Notes under the pieces: model-generated | What the model saw: only the letters and a program-made list of their open reading frames with translations | What the model was told of the DNA's origin: nothing | Database searches by the model: none | Assembly: GCF_007860095.1 (NCBI RefSeq) | Contig: NZ_SJPT01000005.1 | Location: forward strand, 372,001 to 436,000 | Origin: Novipirellula galeiformis | GTDB taxonomy: Bacteria; Planctomycetota; Planctomycetia; Pirellulales; Pirellulaceae | Length of the DNA: 64,000 bases | Reading direction: 5' to 3' | In this document: positions 26,901 to 35,110 of the stretch, in pieces | Position numbering within the stretch: the first letter of the stretch is position 1 | Layout of the letters: each line of letters opens with the position of its first letter | Made by a program: the position numbers and the translations under genes

Positions 26901-28134
26901 CCAAGTCATCGGGATGCGTGATCTGTTGGAATGTACAGCGGAGCAACTCCGACTCAGTGTACCCGATGATGTCACACAACCCCTTGTTGACTCGCAACCA
27001 TGTGCCATCCGGAGCGACATGCGCGATCCCCATCGCGACCTGCTCAAAGGTGGTTCGGAAGTTGTTTTCGCTTTCCAAAATTGCGTCATCCAACAATTGC
27101 TTTTTTGTGAAATCGAGACAAACCCCGGTAAAGGTTTCCGCCTTGCCATCTTCTCCGAACAGCACCTTGCCTTGTCCTCGAATGTGGCGAACCGATCCGT
27201 CGCGATGGAGAAAGCGATACTGCATATCAAAAGCCGTTCCCTGCTGAAGACTCGCATTCAACGCCCGTTGCACACGTTCTCGATCGTCGGGGTGAATCCC
27301 TGCGATGATCCGCTCCATGTTGACCTCGGTTTCCAGATCGATATCGAAAATCTGACAACACGTCTTGTCCCAAGAAATCACATGAGTGGAGAGGTCTACC
27401 TCCCAAACGCCAATTTCCCCCGCTTCCAAGGCAAAGCGAAGACGCTCCTTGTCCTTTTTTATCTGCTTCGAAAGCAGCGCGGCGGAGGGAAGATTCAGTG
27501 CTTCGGGCAACACGCGAGCGAGCATCAGCACCGTCATCCAAGAGACGATCGCAGTAACCGCCTTGACCAGCCCCGAAAGCCGGTAGACCGGCCACCAAAA
27601 TATCGCAGCCTCGATTAAGTGCGTCAGCCCACAAGAAAGAATGAAGGCGGCAAAGAGCCAAACCACGCGCGGAAAGGGGAGGTCTCGCCGGCGCAACAAA
27701 AAACAGAGCAGGACGAACGGGATTGCCGCATAGGCTGCAAAAATCGCGACATCCGACGCAACGTGCAACCAACCCACATCGGACGACCACACACCACAGT
27801 ACCAACGGGCTGGAAAATCGGCGGTGTCGACCAACTTCGAAAAGAAGGTGACGGGACCTTCGGCGTGAAATTCGCGTCCCAAAGCGGCAGTCGTAGCAGC
27901 ACCCTGAGTAACGCAACAAACGCTTCCCGGTACGCTGGCGTCGGCTGCGGCGGCTTGTTGTACGCAAGCCACCATCCCTACGACCATCCCAAGCATCCCA
28001 ACAGGAACCCTAAGGGTGCCGTAGCTTCCCAGATTTTTAATGGACCCGAATCGAAAACAACCACCCACAGATTTGCCCCCCGCGAGATCTTCAAATTGCC
28101 ACCGTGTGCTAAAACACAAAGTGCATAAAGACAT
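23902..28134 (-). CDS. Hybrid histidine kinase with ethylene-receptor-type membrane domain
   Basis: About 1410 residues. After a signal-like helix (about 47-66) come three membrane helices matching the ethylene-binding domain of plant ETR1 and cyanobacterial receptors. Without a gap, D128, Y135, P139, C168 and H172 align with ETR1 Asp25, Tyr32, Pro36, Cys65 and His69; the last two hold copper. Four PAS domains follow (about 225-350, 355-475, 485-605, 610-730), then H757 in SHELRTPLNG, an ATPase domain (GLGLSIS), a first receiver with Asn1048 where the phospho-Asp should be, a second receiver with the Asp in MILMDCQMP, and an HPt domain with AHGLKG. The start is uncertain: a GTG at 28152 and ATG at 27996 are alternatives. 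Confidence 0.9.
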   Translation of the reverse strand: MSLCTLCFSTRWQFEDLAGGKSVGGCFRFGSIKNLGSYGTLRVPVGMLGMVVGMVACVQQAAAADASVPGSVCCVTQGAATTAALGREFHAEGPVTFFSKLVDTADFPARWYCGVWSSDVGWLHVASDVAIFAAYAAIPFVLLCFLLRRRDLPFPRVVWLFAAFILSCGLTHLIEAAIFWWPVYRLSGLVKAVTAIVSWMTVLMLARVLPEALNLPSAALLSKQIKKDKERLRFALEAGEIGVWEVDLSTHVISWDKTCCQIFDIDLETEVNMERIIAGIHPDDRERVQRALNASLQQGTAFDMQYRFLHRDGSVRHIRGQGKVLFGEDGKAETFTGVCLDFTKKQLLDDAILESENNFRTTFEQVAMGIAHVAPDGTWLRVNKGLCDIIGYTESELLRCTFQQITHPDDLDADLHKTNELLSGKIDSYSMEKRYLCKDGTHVWGNLTVSLVRDASGEPKHFISLIENVQGRKDAEAKLLQYTEQIQKLSLVASKTKHSVVISDAEGRIEWVNDAFTQLTGYRLDEVVGEYAGARLRGSDTDPATVALIEASVMRRESVAVEIVNYRKSGCRYWVDLKIDPVFNEQGELTQFIGTQVDITERKNAELELRKQQNRFARLLRSDIVGITMCRLSGEVEQANDEMLRMIGYSQQELDQGHLNWRELTPAELLPMDEEAIQELTMTGAVKPYGKELICKDGSRVPVFLGATLLDDEDDLILCFVLDASLQKASEAKLMGAKHAAEKASMAKSEFLAAMSHELRTPLNGVIGMTELLSETGLDARQQRFLNACQSSGKALMTLINDILDFSKIEAGRLELDEHPFDLLELLDDVMTSMPLRLDGKNVEVLYHLDHPSTLSLVGDSNRLRQILFNLIGNAIKFTAEGEVTLLAEPLQLSEREATIRFTIADTGIGIPRDRLDRLFRSFSQMDSSTSRQYGGSGLGLSISKGLVEAMGGAIGVKSEVGVGSQFWFTLSFERSDVPKLRERIEYDELHQLRVLVVEDNEESRKTLVSMMQGWEMSVVSAGNAEDALEQLRKSQSQGTPFDLALINMTLPDMNGCQLGQRLRADVACKEMLLILMAPIEQEIPAASNAVFDRHVRKPLGQSVLLSTIVDCCCKQPPLLASRDVSTVGGDGIETPVTHSDIRILVAEDNATNQLFVHEILRSQDWPCDFVGNGREAVEAAVNVDYDMILMDCQMPEVDGYDATRQIREREADGRLVGRLPILALTANAVKGDHERCLDAGMDDYISKPFHPDQLTDAINRFLRQDVDQPFESLENADRGHAVEPRILTPIDSETFFNRCMGDMEFASSLLDSFMEDGRDRFDEICAHAKRGDAVAAGAVAHGLKGIAGIVAAHDVQSVSAKVESAGKAGKIEVLRSLIDDLREVVDECLGYVPMVREQANQSAQNGGGK

Positions 28135-28373
28135 TAGGGAAGCGTAGGTCACCTACTAACCGCAGCGATAAAAACAAGCCATTTTTCCCGAATTCGGCCC
28201 TTCAGCGACTGCGGAAGCAAAATTCGGGGGGACAACCAACCATCCGAATAATCCGGGAAATACTTCCTCTGCGGCAAGCAAGCTTGCCTAAACGAGTTCC
28301 CGCAGCTTAAAAAAGGTTGTCATCGAAGTGAGTGAATACCGATATTACTAAAACCTCCAAACCACCCAGAAGC

Positions 28374-28480
28374 CATCCTCCTTTGTGGCGGAGGGCATCG
28401 CGTAAGGACGGCCAGCCAGTCGACATTAAGACGACGGCTTCCCATCCTCGGTTGTGGTGGAAGGAACACCGTCAGCACGG
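28374..28480. repeat. Imperfect direct repeat in the region upstream of the diguanylate cyclase
   Basis: Two 38-bp segments, 28374-28411 and 28443-28480, both start CATCCTC and share TTGTGG, GG and the end ACGG, with roughly two-thirds identity. The rest of 28135-28613 shows no gene; an 85-codon minus-strand frame merely reads through the repeat. Confidence 0.5.
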
Positions 28481-28613
28481 ATAAACAGGAAGCAAGTCTG
28501 ATAGTGAACGAGGGATCATCGGTCATCCGTTGTACAAGCGGGGCATCCCGGGCGGCTTGATGATTGACTCGGAGCATTTTACGAATCGATCAAAACTTAA
28601 CTAGGATTTTTGC

Positions 28614-29681
28614 GTGGCTGTGGACCCCTTGAACGCCTCGTCCCCCGACTTTGACGAAGCGATCGCGATCGCGAAAAAGGCTCTCCTGTTTATTGGGAAG
28701 TTTAAAACCCCTCCGACACCTGCTGTCTATGAGGTTTGGTATCGATTCGCCGCAGGTGCCGACACGGCGATTGGCGAACAACTCTCCCATGCGGTTCATG
28801 AAGCCAAATCGGTTACCACGCAGCAACTTGAGGACCTGCATCAACAATTCTGCCTTGCTGCAGATCCGCAGCTCAACAGCAAGATCCGCGACGGCCTCGA
28901 GCATGAGATGCATGGCTTGCAGCTCGCGATCGAACGCCAAGTGAATGCGGGCGAAGAGCTTGGACATTCAATCGATCATACCAACCGCAATTTGACATCT
29001 CCCAACCTCACGCCTCAGACAGTCGAGTCCTGCGTTGCCGAGATGATCGTAAGCAACGAAAAGATGCGATCACAACTCGAGAGCATGAAAACGCAACTGC
29101 AGCAGTCCCAAGCTCAAATCAGTTTACTAAAGCAAGATCTTCTCGACTCTCAGAAAGCGACTCTGATCGATCCGCTAACCGGAGTTGGCAACCGTCGTTG
29201 TTTTGACAAATTGATGGAGACCGCGATTCGAGATCGAGATTCGGCCGCAGGGACCATCACGGCGCTGATCCTGGTTGACCTCGACGAATTCAAACACATC
29301 AATGACAGCCAAGGTCATGCCGTAGGCGATAGTCTGCTAAAGTTCACCGCCGCGAAGATCCAGGAACTCCCGGGCAACGCCACGGTCACCCGCTATGGAG
29401 GCGATGAATTTGGTGCTTTCTTGCGCGTGACCCAATCGGGCGATGCCTTGCGTTTTGCGGAAGCGATCTGCAATACGCTGGCAACGAATCGTTTTACGCA
29501 CAAGCAAAGTGGCCAATCGCTACACCGGGTGACCGCATCGATCGGCGTGGCAATCTTGCGTCCCATCGATACCCCAGAGAGTTGGTTTCATCGCGCTGAC
29601 AAGATGCTTTACTGTGCGAAGCAAGATGGACGCAACTGTGCCCGCGTCGAACGTCAACTCGATTGCACGATTCCTGAGTGA
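28614..29681 (+). CDS. Diguanylate cyclase (GGDEF domain)
   Basis: A 355-residue soluble protein that makes cyclic di-GMP. The N-terminal 180 residues are helical with a coiled coil at about 140-180 and have no named domain that I recognise. The GGDEF domain is at about 185-345: DPLTGVGNRR, DLDEFKHINDSQGHAVGD, and the active-site RYGGDEFG. No RxxD inhibitory site is visible upstream of GGDEF, so product feedback may be absent. Start is GTG with AGGA nine bases upstream. It is divergent from the ethylene-type kinase/HD-GYP operon, which encodes the opposing phosphodiesterase. Confidence 0.9.
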   Translation: MAVDPLNASSPDFDEAIAIAKKALLFIGKFKTPPTPAVYEVWYRFAAGADTAIGEQLSHAVHEAKSVTTQQLEDLHQQFCLAADPQLNSKIRDGLEHEMHGLQLAIERQVNAGEELGHSIDHTNRNLTSPNLTPQTVESCVAEMIVSNEKMRSQLESMKTQLQQSQAQISLLKQDLLDSQKATLIDPLTGVGNRRCFDKLMETAIRDRDSAAGTITALILVDLDEFKHINDSQGHAVGDSLLKFTAAKIQELPGNATVTRYGGDEFGAFLRVTQSGDALRFAEAICNTLATNRFTHKQSGQSLHRVTASIGVAILRPIDTPESWFHRADKMLYCAKQDGRNCARVERQLDCTIPE

Positions 29682-29701
29682 CCGCGATCGATTCGCCTGT
29701 G

Positions 29702-30403
29702 TTAGACTCGCCGTCGTTTCTTGCGTGTCAAAAATTCCGTGACCAGCTTGCGACCTCGCTGGATATGGTCACTCATCAATTGACGCGCACGATTCGCATC
29801 GCGATCACGCAACGCTTCCACCAACTCGGCTTTGGATTGCCAAGTGGTTTCGGCAACCTCGGCGGTTAATATTTGCGGCTCAGATCGCTGTGCCGAAAAG
29901 ACCGCACAAACCGCTCGGTTATCATTGGCAACCTTCGCCAGCAAGGGGTTCCGCGACGCTTCGATGATGAGACCATGAAACTGCTCTTCATCATCAAGCC
30001 ATTGGTTCCACTGTTTTTTTGTGCTATGCCCTTTGGCTTGACGAGCGATGTGCTGAGCGGTTTGTTTAAATTGCCCCACTATCACGTCAAATTCTTCGAG
30101 TTGATCTTCCGTAATGTACTTGGCCGCTTCGGCTGCAGCGCAACTCTCTAACGCGTCTCGCAGCACGTACATGTTGTCAAGATCCTGACGATTGGCACGA
30201 CGCACAAACGCCCCTGCGTTGGGCACGTGGTCGACCAAACCTTCGCTTGCGAGCCGAATAATTGCCTCGCGGACCGGGATCACACTGACCCCAATCTCTT
30301 CCGCCAGCGTTCGATTGACCAATCGCTTTCCAGCCGAGAACTCGCCGCTCTCCAATTTGTCACGGATGTATTGGTATGACGTTGTAACGAGACTTTGATC
30401 CAT
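29702..30403 (-). CDS. GntR-family transcription regulator (FCD type)
   Basis: A 233-residue regulator with an N-terminal winged helix (YIRDKLESGEFSAGKRL, LAEEIGVSVIPVREAIIRLASEGLV) and an all-helical FCD ligand domain with the metal-binding-type Asp/His positions (YVLRDALES, FHGLIIEASRNPLLA). FadR/NanR-like members usually repress sugar or acid use genes until an effector binds. It is divergent from the sialidase gene, and a 12-bp palindrome lies between them, so it probably controls sialic acid or amino-sugar use (inference). Confidence 0.87.
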   Translation of the reverse strand: MDQSLVTTSYQYIRDKLESGEFSAGKRLVNRTLAEEIGVSVIPVREAIIRLASEGLVDHVPNAGAFVRRANRQDLDNMYVLRDALESCAAAEAAKYITEDQLEEFDVIVGQFKQTAQHIARQAKGHSTKKQWNQWLDDEEQFHGLIIEASRNPLLAKVANDNRAVCAVFSAQRSEPQILTAEVAETTWQSKAELVEALRDRDANRARQLMSDHIQRGRKLVTEFLTRKKRRRV

Positions 30404-30570
30404 GGCAGTCGTCCTGGTTCGGTTTTCATACGGAATCGCTCCGCCGGCCGCCTAACGCTGCGGAACTCGCAGCCGCGTTTACGCAAACGGAACTCCTGCT
30501 GACGCGAACAATGCAGAACCTTAAAACACCGTTCTCTCAATGGGTCGTGTCAAACCGCTCACGTTAGAAC

Positions 30571-30582
30571 ATGTTATAACAT
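30571..30582. promoter_or_regulatory. Candidate GntR operator
   Basis: ATGTTATAACAT is a perfect palindrome in the 233-bp gap between the GntR gene and the sialidase, 55 bp before the latter's start codon. The GntR link is inferred from position. Confidence 0.4.
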
Positions 30583-30636
30583 CAACCATGACTACCGGAA
30601 ATCCTCTCACTGTGCCCCGTAAAAAGTGAAGCCTCA

Positions 30637-31893
30637 ATGATGCCGTTCCGCTACCAGCCGTTCCGCTACCCAACGCTGATCATGATCGTCTTTCTGCTTT
30701 CTGGGGGCCTGCTTTCTGGAGGATTGCTCAGCCCAAGCCACGCAATGAACCCGCCTAACGATTCCGCACCCGCCAAGTCGAGTGCGAACGCGGATACGGC
30801 GATGGTGGACGTCTTCGTCCCCAAGCAAGACGGATACCCGGCGATTCGCATTCCCGCACTGGTGACCACCAAGCAAGGCACATTGCTGGCGTTTGCCGAA
30901 GCGCGGCAAGGAGGCGATCACTCTCAAAACGACATTGTTTTGAAACGCTCGACCGACCACGGAACGAGCTGGGGCCCCATACAGGTCGTTCATGGGGCAG
31001 GGGAGTTGGCATTGAACAATCCTCAACCGGTCGTGCTGGGATCGGGACGAGTGTTGTTGATGTACCAGCGCAGCACATTAGGGGAACGCAACGCAAAAGC
31101 CGGCTTTGGTCCCGATGCGTTTTTCACATTCACTCAATTCAGCGATGATGATGGAAAATCATGGTCCGATCCCGTCGATGTCTCACGGCAGGTCAAACGC
31201 GCCGAACATGTCACCAGCGTCGCTTCGGGTCCCGGCATTGGCATCGTACTCGAACGAGGAAAATATCGCGGGCGCATCGTCATGCCTTTCAACCAAGGAC
31301 CGTATGGTGAGTGGCAAGTCTATGCCGCGTATAGCGACGACGAGGGCCAGAGCTGGAAAATGGGCGATCTGGCACCCGGAGATGGCAAAGGGCACGGCAA
31401 CGAGGTTCAGATGGTCGAACTTCAGGATGGCCGCGTGATGCTAAACGCACGCACCCAAGGCCGCGGTGGAACCAAACATCGCAAAGTGGCCTGGAGCGAA
31501 GATGGCGGACAAACCTGGACGCCACTCCAAGTCGACGTGAACTTGATCGATCCGGTGTGCCAAGCTTCGATCCTGCGTTATTCGTGGTCCGAGGATGGAG
31601 CGGCCGAAAATGGAGCGGCCGAGGATAGCGCCAGCCGCATCCTGTTTTCCAATCCCGCTTCGCAAAGCGGCCGGCAAAACGGAATCCTACGGCTGAGCGA
31701 AGACGAAGGCCAAACGTGGCCCAAATCTCGCGTCATCTATCCCGCTGGATTTGCCTACTCCTGCCTGACCAAGCTCGCTGACGGGCGAATCGGAGTCCTG
31801 TTTGAACGCGATGGATACAAAGCCATTACCTTCACCGCCCTTTCGCTCGACTCACTTTTGCAGGAAGACAACGGAGCCGACGGTGACCTTTGA
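30637..31893 (+). CDS. Secreted exo-alpha-sialidase (GH33/BNR family)
   Basis: A 418-residue six-bladed propeller enzyme that releases terminal sialic acid from glycans. A signal peptide ends near LSPSHA. The Arg-containing FRIP-type motif is IRIPALV, and five Asp-boxes are present (STDHGTSW, SDDDGKSW, SDDEGQSW, SEDGGQTW, SEDEGQTW). NNPQPVVL and the C-terminal YSCLTKL supply family catalytic-site regions. Small in-frame duplications occur in the signal region (FRYQPFRYP, LLSGGLLSGGLLS) and in a loop near residue 325 (GAAENGAAEDSA). First gene of sialidase-sulfatase-epimerase. Confidence 0.92.
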   Translation: MMPFRYQPFRYPTLIMIVFLLSGGLLSGGLLSPSHAMNPPNDSAPAKSSANADTAMVDVFVPKQDGYPAIRIPALVTTKQGTLLAFAEARQGGDHSQNDIVLKRSTDHGTSWGPIQVVHGAGELALNNPQPVVLGSGRVLLMYQRSTLGERNAKAGFGPDAFFTFTQFSDDDGKSWSDPVDVSRQVKRAEHVTSVASGPGIGIVLERGKYRGRIVMPFNQGPYGEWQVYAAYSDDEGQSWKMGDLAPGDGKGHGNEVQMVELQDGRVMLNARTQGRGGTKHRKVAWSEDGGQTWTPLQVDVNLIDPVCQASILRYSWSEDGAAENGAAEDSASRILFSNPASQSGRQNGILRLSEDEGQTWPKSRVIYPAGFAYSCLTKLADGRIGVLFERDGYKAITFTALSLDSLLQEDNGADGDL

Positions 31894-31972
31894 CAAAACA
31901 CTTGATCCCGCCCAGCCCCAGCTAAGGAACACGAACTCGATGAAGTGCAACCGTCTCGACGTTGCTATTCAC

Positions 31973-32103
31973 TAAGCCGGTAGGCAGGAGTCTTTTCCGT
32001 AGATTAGCCGTTTTGGCGTTAGCCACGGTTCAAGCGGTTCAGCCGGGGCTAACGCCCAAGCGGCTAATGGGACTTCACCCAATCATTCCTGCCTCCCTGC
32101 TTA
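31973..32103. repeat. Palindromic MITE-like element, copy B (inverted relative to copy A)
   Basis: Begins TAAGCCGGTAGGCAGGAG and ends TCCTGCCTCCCTGCTTA. It is the reverse complement of the unit at 13054-13174 apart from a few changes and an extra AGCGGTTC-like insertion in the loop. It sits 20 bp before the sulfatase start, between it and the sialidase, where it could fold in the transcript. A reading frame runs through it into the sulfatase. Confidence 0.85.
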
Positions 32104-32123
32104 CAAACAACGGAAGCCACACA

Positions 32124-33683
32124 ATGAGAGCGATGCTATTTCTGATTTCCGTTTTACTATTGGGGGTTCTCGCATCAGCGGCCCAGCCGGAGGGTTCGCG
32201 CCCGAACATTTTGTTCGTGTTCTCGGATGACCATGCGTTAGAGGCCATCTCGGCTTATCGTGGTCGGTTCAAAGACATCGCGCCGACACCCCATCTCGAC
32301 CGTATCGCTCGAGAGGGTGCGATTTTCAACAACTCCTTTTGTGCCAATTCGATCTGCGGTCCCTCTCGCGCCTGCATCCTGACCGGCAAGCATTCGCACA
32401 TCAACGGATTCCGTACGAATCGTGACCACTTCAACGGAAACCAATGGTCGTTCCAAAAAGACCTTCGCCAAGCCGGCTACACAACGGCATTGATCGGAAA
32501 GTGGCATTTGCATGGTCAACCGCAAGGCTTCGATCACTGGGAAATTTTCCCTGGCCAAGGAAACTACTACAACCCCGACTTCATCACGATGGACGCAATG
32601 CGACATCGCGAGCAAGGGTATTGCACCGATCTGGTCACGGACAAAGCCGTCGCTTGGCTCGACGGGCGAGACAAAACCAAGCCTTTTTTGTTGATGTGTC
32701 AGCACAAAGCTCCGCATCGCACCTTCGCCCCCGCACTGCGACATTTGGGCGCCTTTGACGGCGTCGAGTTTCCGGAACCCAGCAACTTATTCGACGACTA
32801 CGCCACGCGGTCCAAAACGCTGGTGACGAACCAGATGTCGATCGAAAACCATTTCCGCTGGACCTATGACCTCAAAGTGCGTCCCGAAGAACACGAGGGC
32901 ATTGACTTGCCTGGTCCGGACAGCGGTTTCGCGATTGAATACAACCGCATGACGCCGGCGCAAAAGAAAGCGTGGGACGCGCACTATGGACCGCTAAACC
33001 AACAATTCATTGCCGACTACCAAGCCGGAAACAAGGACGACCCCAAAACGCTCACCCGTTGGAAGTACGCGCGTTACCTTCAAAACTATCTCGCCACGAT
33101 AAAATCCGTCGACGAGTCGGTGGGCCGGTTACTTGACTACTTGGACAAGCATGATCTGGCCAACAACACCCTGGTGATCTATTCCTCCGATCAAGGTTTC
33201 TACCTGGGCGAACACGGTTGGTACGACAAACGATGGATGTTCGAAGAGTCATTCAAAATGCCGTTCCTGATCCGCTGGCCCGGCGTCGTCACCCCGAACA
33301 CGCGTCCCGAAGCCATGATCCAAAACATCGATTATGCACCGACGTTTCTCGAGGCCGCCGGCCTTTCCATTCCCACAGCCGTACAGGGACGGTCGTTGTT
33401 GCCGGTGCTGCGCGACACGACCACGATGCCCGCAGATTGGCGTGAATCGCTCTACTATCACTACTACGAGGCGGGGGGAGAACACAATGTACCGATCCAC
33501 TACGGCGTCCGTACGCAGCGGTACAAACTGATCCATTTCCCCGCGACCGACCAATGGAACCTGTTCGACCTCGAAGCAGATCCGCATGAAATGTTGAACA
33601 TTTATGAACGCAGCGAAAATCGAGGACGGCGAGACGAATTGAAGCGGGAACTCGACCGTCTTCGCAAGCAGTACCAACTCTGA
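32124..33683 (+). CDS. Secreted sulfatase (type I, Cys-type)
   Basis: A 519-residue enzyme that removes sulfate esters from glycans. The signal peptide is MRAMLFLISVLLLGVLASA. Metal-binding residues are in FVFSDDH, the formylglycine motif is CGPSRACILTG (C to be oxidised by a maturase), with later IGKWHLHG, HKAPH and SSDQGFYLGEHGWYDKRWM segments. The ATG at 32124 starts the signal peptide; the longer frame to 31962 only reads through the palindromic repeat. Placement between sialidase and epimerase suggests action on sulfated sialo- or aminosugar-glycans (inference). Confidence 0.93.
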   Translation: MRAMLFLISVLLLGVLASAAQPEGSRPNILFVFSDDHALEAISAYRGRFKDIAPTPHLDRIAREGAIFNNSFCANSICGPSRACILTGKHSHINGFRTNRDHFNGNQWSFQKDLRQAGYTTALIGKWHLHGQPQGFDHWEIFPGQGNYYNPDFITMDAMRHREQGYCTDLVTDKAVAWLDGRDKTKPFLLMCQHKAPHRTFAPALRHLGAFDGVEFPEPSNLFDDYATRSKTLVTNQMSIENHFRWTYDLKVRPEEHEGIDLPGPDSGFAIEYNRMTPAQKKAWDAHYGPLNQQFIADYQAGNKDDPKTLTRWKYARYLQNYLATIKSVDESVGRLLDYLDKHDLANNTLVIYSSDQGFYLGEHGWYDKRWMFEESFKMPFLIRWPGVVTPNTRPEAMIQNIDYAPTFLEAAGLSIPTAVQGRSLLPVLRDTTTMPADWRESLYYHYYEAGGEHNVPIHYGVRTQRYKLIHFPATDQWNLFDLEADPHEMLNIYERSENRGRRDELKRELDRLRKQYQL

Positions 33684-33793
33684 GCTTGCAGACGCATCAC
33701 CGCTGAATTTTGAGGAGCGCATCGTCGCCGTCACTTACGGGTCGCCACTTACGGCGCGCGACGAAACACGATCTGACACAGGAATCTCATAAA

Positions 33794-35023
33794 ATGAATC
33801 CCGCCCAACTCGATCATCTCCTCGCCACCTATCGAGATGGCTTGCTCGGCGACACGTTGCCGTTTTGGACGAAGCATTGCGTGGACCGAGAACAGGGTGG
33901 CTTCATGATGTCACTTGATCGCGCTGGCAACGTCATCGATACCGATAAAGGGGTTTGGCAACAGTGTCGATTTACGTGGTTGCTCGGCGAGCTTTACAAT
34001 CATGTCGAACCACGCCAAGAGTGGCTTGAACTAGCAAAACATGGTGCGAACTTTATCGACACCCACTGCTTCGATCCCGCCGATTCTCGCATGTGGTTCC
34101 ACCTCACTCGCGATGGAACACCGATTCGTAAACGTCGCTATGCGTTTTCGGAAAGCTTTGCTGCGATCGCCTACGGTGAACTCGCCAAGGCGACCGGCGA
34201 ATCACACTATGCCGAAAAAGCCCAACGTACGTTTGAGCGTTTCATCGATCACAATCTCAATCCGCAGGGCGTTGAACCAAAATTCACCCACACGCGTCCG
34301 ACCCGCAGCATCGGGTTTCCGATGATCGCGATCGCCACGGCACAAGAGCTTCGCGAGTCCATCGGGTTGGCCAGCGCGAACGAGTGGATCGATCGCGGCA
34401 TTGACGACATCCGGCGGTATCATCTCAAGCCACAGATCGAGTGCGTGATGGAAACCGTGGGCATCCATGGCGAACCGCTGGATCACTTCGATGGCCGCCT
34501 ACTCAATCCCGGACATGCGATCGAAGCCGCCTGGTTTCTGATGCGGGAAGGCCAATGGCGAGGGGACCAAGAACTGATTCATACCGGCTGCAGAATGCTC
34601 GATTGGATGTGGCACCGCGGTTGGGATGAAACCCACGGCGGCATCCTCTATTTCGTCGATGTCGACGGACATTCGGTTCAAGAATATTGGCATGACATGA
34701 AGTTCTGGTGGCCTCAAAACGAGACCATCATCGCCACGCTGATGGCCTACACGCTGACCGGCAATCCTCGATATTTGCAGTGGCATCAACAGATTCACGA
34801 TTGGGCTTACTCTCATTTCCCCGATCCTCAGCACGGAGAGTGGTTTGGCTACCTTCACCGCGATGGCAGCGTCAGCTCTCAACTCAAAGGCGGGCTTTGG
34901 AAAGGCCCCTTCCACCTGCCACGGATGCAACTAGTGTGCTGGAAACGATTGGCCCAATGGAAAATCGAATCCAGCCAATCGGCCAATGCCGAACGAGGCC
35001 ACGATCCTCAATCGCTGCTGTAG
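33794..35023 (+). CDS. N-acylglucosamine 2-epimerase (AGE family)
   Basis: A 409-residue cytoplasmic (alpha/alpha)6-barrel enzyme that interconverts N-acetylglucosamine and N-acetylmannosamine. Conserved catalytic-region segments are FTWLLGELYN, LLNPGHAIEAAWFL (with the active His), WDETHGGILYFVDVDG, KFWWPQNE and KGPFHLPRM. The ATG at 33794 has AGGA 12 bases upstream and begins the domain; the frame opens 28 codons earlier. It would feed ManNAc, released from sialic acid by an aldolase not encoded in the window, into GlcNAc metabolism. Confidence 0.9.
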   Translation: MNPAQLDHLLATYRDGLLGDTLPFWTKHCVDREQGGFMMSLDRAGNVIDTDKGVWQQCRFTWLLGELYNHVEPRQEWLELAKHGANFIDTHCFDPADSRMWFHLTRDGTPIRKRRYAFSESFAAIAYGELAKATGESHYAEKAQRTFERFIDHNLNPQGVEPKFTHTRPTRSIGFPMIAIATAQELRESIGLASANEWIDRGIDDIRRYHLKPQIECVMETVGIHGEPLDHFDGRLLNPGHAIEAAWFLMREGQWRGDQELIHTGCRMLDWMWHRGWDETHGGILYFVDVDGHSVQEYWHDMKFWWPQNETIIATLMAYTLTGNPRYLQWHQQIHDWAYSHFPDPQHGEWFGYLHRDGSVSSQLKGGLWKGPFHLPRMQLVCWKRLAQWKIESSQSANAERGHDPQSLL

Positions 35024-35110
35024 CACGCGCTGTCGTAGCACGCACGTAGTGACACGTGCCAAGGGAGCAAGCGGGCACGTAGCGTGTGCTGCGTCTGATT
35101 CGTACGAGGC

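Noticed and set aside
28320-28577. 85-codon minus-strand frame in the gap before the diguanylate cyclase
   Set aside because: It only reads through an imperfect direct repeat and looks like typical repeat-derived false coding.
31962-32123. N-terminal extension of the sulfatase frame
   Set aside because: The extension is translated from the palindromic element copy B; a signal peptide starts at the ATG at 32124.
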